64,000 bases of DNA from assembly GCF_000003855.2 (NCBI RefSeq), contig NW_003101677.1, positions 182,922 through 246,921 of the forward strand, read 5' to 3'. The position numbers and the translations under genes are program-made. Shown here one piece after another: positions 61,766-64,000 of this stretch; position 1 is the first letter of the stretch, and each line of letters begins with the position of its first letter. Below the pieces are notes generated by a model, which had not been told where the DNA came from, ran no database searches, and saw only the letters and a program-made list of their open reading frames with translations. The stretch comes from Blastomyces gilchristii SLH14081. Its lineage: Eukaryota > Ascomycota > Eurotiomycetes > Onygenales > Ajellomycetaceae.

Positions 61766-61855
61766 TGGCGTAGTGATTAACTACGCTATTATGAAGTCTT
61801 AATTAGTAGCCTTCTCCTCAGAGAATGAATGTCAAGAGAGAGTAGGTTCAAACTC
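61766..61855 (+). promoter_or_regulatory. Pol III A and B boxes of the SINE
   Basis: A box TGGCGTAGTGA and B box GGTTCAAACTC, 68 bases apart. This spacing is longer than in most tRNA genes but within the range seen with introns or long variable arms. I cannot fold a full cloverleaf, so the tRNA of origin is open. Confidence 0.6.
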
Positions 61856-62507
61856 TGTAAGAGTCATCTTAATCACAGCTTTCACTGTTAAGTTATAAAA
61901 CAGTATCAGAGGCCCCCGGGTGCACTATAGTAAATCATTATCAAGCTTAAGATGTTCATCTCAGAGGTTCTCAGATACTAATTCTCACTGATCTTAGAAT
62001 TAACAGTCTCTCAGATGCTTCAAGTTAGATCAGTACTAGAGTGATTGAGATCTAGAATATCTGCAGAATAGTAAATCATTATTAAGCTTAACTGATCAGG
62101 TCTTATCTCTCTCACTCTAAACACTCACTTTCAGAGAATCAATATTTAAAAACTATCTGATTAGAACATCTCAGGTCTAGTAAGAACTTAGATGAGATGA
62201 GATCTAGATGCTCTTAATAGATGATTAGTGTAAGCAAGACTGTGACAGTCAATTGATAGGCTGAAATACTGAGATTAGCAGCTGAAAGATTAGAGACTTA
62301 ACTAGAATTGAGTAGCTCTGATATTATTCTTAATGAGAATCTTACTTATAAATAAGCTAGTTATAGAAGCTAGCTGAGTAGCAGCTCTTTAGAGAGAATA
62401 ATAATCTCTGAAGCAGGTCTGAGAGAACAGAGACAGCAGTCAGTTATATAGAGTGTTAAAATATGTATATAGCTTAAGATATAAACTGTAGAGATCTTGT
62501 TCTGTAG

Positions 62508-62833
62508 ATCTCTCTTTATTTTACTTTACTTTTTTCTTTCTATTCTTTTCTATCTATCTATTTAATATGTCTATCTTTAAGACTGTGTTCTCTTTTCTTT
62601 TGTCATAATATTATCAAATGATTTCAAAGTATCAGAAGATGTTAAAATACTGTAATTTATAAATAGTTTTTATATTCTGAGCTGAAATTTTCTGATTTTA
62701 TATATCTGAAATTGATGAATGTATAATAGTTAACTTTATAAATATAGAAAAAACTCTGAGAATTAAAAGTTCTTAGATAGATGTTATAGTCTCTGACTGT
62801 ATACATCTATAATTGAAAAATAATAATAATAAT
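62508..62833 (+). repeat. LINE-derived 3' tail of the SINE
   Basis: Nearly identical to 33530-33861 (L-B) and 3690-4009 (L-A). The stem at 62755-62763 and 62769-62777 has lost C on both sides but still pairs through two G-U pairs. Confidence 0.85.
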
Positions 62834-62844
62834 ACTACTGTATA

Positions 62845-63844
62845 CTCTCTATCAAGACTTTTCCTCTTCAGAGTCTTGATATTATAGAGAATATAAGTCT
62901 ATTTCTATATAATAATATAAATATTATCAGTGAGATGTAGAGGAACTGATTATTTATATCTTAAAATAAAAGACTTTGTCAATAATTATATCAATATAGA
63001 GTTAATTCTTAAATTTAATAGAAATTTAGTATTACTGTTCTTAATTTCTTGCAGAATCTATTAAATATTGAGATATTAAAACTAGATTTAATATATCTCA
63101 CTGTGCAGAGATCAAAGACTCAGTCAAATCTTGAAATATACTGAATTTATAGTTGTTGATATGCTGTTAACTTGTTCTGTTAACTCATTATTCACTGATT
63201 ATATATTGAGTACTGTTATCAAGGTATCTTTTTGTATTATTCTGCCAGTGATGAGCCAGATTGAGAGAAGTGATACAAGAGTGAGACTTGGCATTGATAT
63301 CTAGATACATTGAAGACAGACAGAGTATTCACAGAAGTTGCACTTCAGAAGTGTCTGTTAATTATGTGCTTGATATTATTACTGAGGTATCTTTTTGTAT
63401 TTTTCTGCTGAGGATGAGCCAGATTGAAAAAGGGCGGTACAAGGGTGGGACTTGGTGTTGATGTTTTGGAACATCAAAGATGGACAGGGTTTTCGCAGAT
63501 ATTGCTTCTCAGATATCTTCACAATTACAGATCAGAGATCTTCCAAAATCGAGAAGATTGATGCATATGACTAGGTCTTTTCACCTTACAATTTGTATGG
63601 CAATTTGGCCCGGGGTTGTGGTGTGATAGAGGAGAACAGGGGATAATCCCACACAGAAGTTTCAAACAATGTCTGGTTCACATTTGGCTGGATAACTTCA
63701 CCACCACACGGGGTATGCAGTCAGCAATGGGGTCAAAATGCTCATATGATTGAGAGCTTTTTAATGAATTTATCGGCGGGTTCTTATTCAAAAAATCAAG
63801 TGAGTTTATAATGAAGCAGTTGTAGAAGCTTCTGTGATCTGTGA
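62845..63844 (-). other. L-E 5' UTR, outer part with monomers
   Basis: Reverse-strand LINE leader. The two monomers are at about 63170-63345 and 63350-63510. From 63430 rightward GC-rich blocks return (AAGGGCGGTACAAGGGTGGG and CCCGGGG). No conserved frame. Confidence 0.8.
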
Positions 63845-64000
63845 ATAAAACATGAAATTATCAGATAGTTTAATATCTCTGATCACAGTATATCAGAGAA
63901 GTATAGTTTTTATAAGAAAGTGAAGAATAAACTTATATAAGAATGTATTTAGGTATTTCATAAGTATTATTAATAATTGTTATCAAATTCTGATTATATA
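63845..64000 (+). mobile_element. Second hAT copy, transposase C-terminus
   Basis: Closely matches 51982-52142 of the first hAT, starting in IKHEIIR of the dimerisation domain and continuing past the window edge. It was joined to the L-E 5' end. Confidence 0.85.

Larger units (their letters stand above)
61758..62833 (+). mobile_element. SINE with Pol III head and LINE 3' tail
   Basis: An 11-bp TSD, ACTACTGTATA (61747-61757, 62834-62844), bounds 1,076 bp. The head carries an A box TGGCGTAGTGA (61766-61776) and a B box GGTTCAAACTC (61845-61855), as in tRNA-derived promoters. A body of about 650 bp matches nothing else in the window and has no frame. From about 62508 the sequence follows the LINE 3' UTR for roughly 325 bp, including the hairpin and the (TAA)n end. 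It is non-coding and likely copied in trans by the LINE reverse transcriptase. Confidence 0.82.
54579..63844 (-). mobile_element. Tad-type LINE L-E, full length, holding M6 and the SINE
   Basis: A minus-strand LINE with a (TAA)n tail at its left end, the 3' UTR hairpin (54635-54657), ORF2 54949-58898, ORF1 58895-60517 and a complete 5' UTR with monomers to about 63844. Its left flank is G5 gag and its right flank is hAT sequence. No TSD is visible, so the locus was rearranged or one end was joined to other DNA. Confidence 0.87.

Noticed and set aside
61758..61870. A functional tRNA gene
   Set aside because: A and B boxes are present, but no convincing acceptor stem or cloverleaf can be drawn and a retroelement tail follows with TSDs. 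It fits a SINE head.
1..64000. TGA read as Trp (mitochondrial-type code) would open many frames
   Set aside because: Gln positions are also stops (TAA, TAG), start codons and Gly or Pro codons changed as well, and LTR pairs show direct C-to-T divergence. Point decay of nuclear transposons explains all of it.

Overview
The window is a nested pile of decayed transposable elements, and I found no host gene in it. The Tad-type LINEs, Ty3/gypsy chromoviruses, hAT elements, short introns and a heavy C-to-T mutation load point to a filamentous fungus, probably an ascomycete with a RIP-like silencing process. I do not name a species. Almost every open reading frame above 60 codons is a shadow or a fragment of a mutated element. 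Coding frames are mostly kept in phase and are broken by stop codons that arose from Trp and Gln codons.

Layout by element. L = LINE, G = gypsy, M = 506-bp MITE. Junctions come from target-site duplications (TSDs). (1) 1-2798: G0, the 5' half of a gypsy element (minus strand), inserted in the RNase H region of LINE L-C. (2) L-C (minus strand) runs from 2799 to about 36390 but is split by L-A (3351-4009), G1 (4583-10977, with MITE M1 inside), G2 (12162-17821), the nearly full-length plus-strand LINE L-B (20489-33861, with G3 at 21315-27039 in its 5' UTR), M2 (34435-34940) and M3 (35373-35878). (3) L-C lies in an older minus-strand LINE, L-D (about 36391-53119), which also holds M4 (37222-37727) and M5 (40772-52833). 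M5 is split by G4 (40882-52431), and the 5' LTR of G4 is split by a 5.8-kb autonomous hAT element (46590-52420). (4) 53120-53219 is a 100-N assembly gap. (5) Beyond it come a gag fragment of G5 (plus strand), LINE L-E (minus strand, about 54579-63844, holding M6 and a chimeric SINE) and the start of a second hAT copy (63845-64000).

How the parts relate: the LINE copies encode ORF1 (a zinc-knuckle protein) and ORF2 (endonuclease, reverse transcriptase, RNase H, CCHC finger). The 1.1-kb SINE has a Pol III A/B-box head and a 3' tail nearly identical to that of the LINE, including a stem-loop and a (TAA)n end, so it probably uses the LINE machinery. The MITEs share their ends with the hAT element and probably used its transposase. 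G1 to G5 are one chromovirus family with a C-terminal chromodomain. Their LTRs carry a variable number of repeats with CCG-N5-CGG sites.

The mutation pattern is unusual. CC, GG and CG are strongly depleted, while CA and TG remain common, and conserved Trp codons became TGA rather than TAG. The outer ends of the elements are spared. All coordinates come from reading the sequence by eye; element ends supported by a TSD should be accurate to a base or two, and domain limits are approximate.
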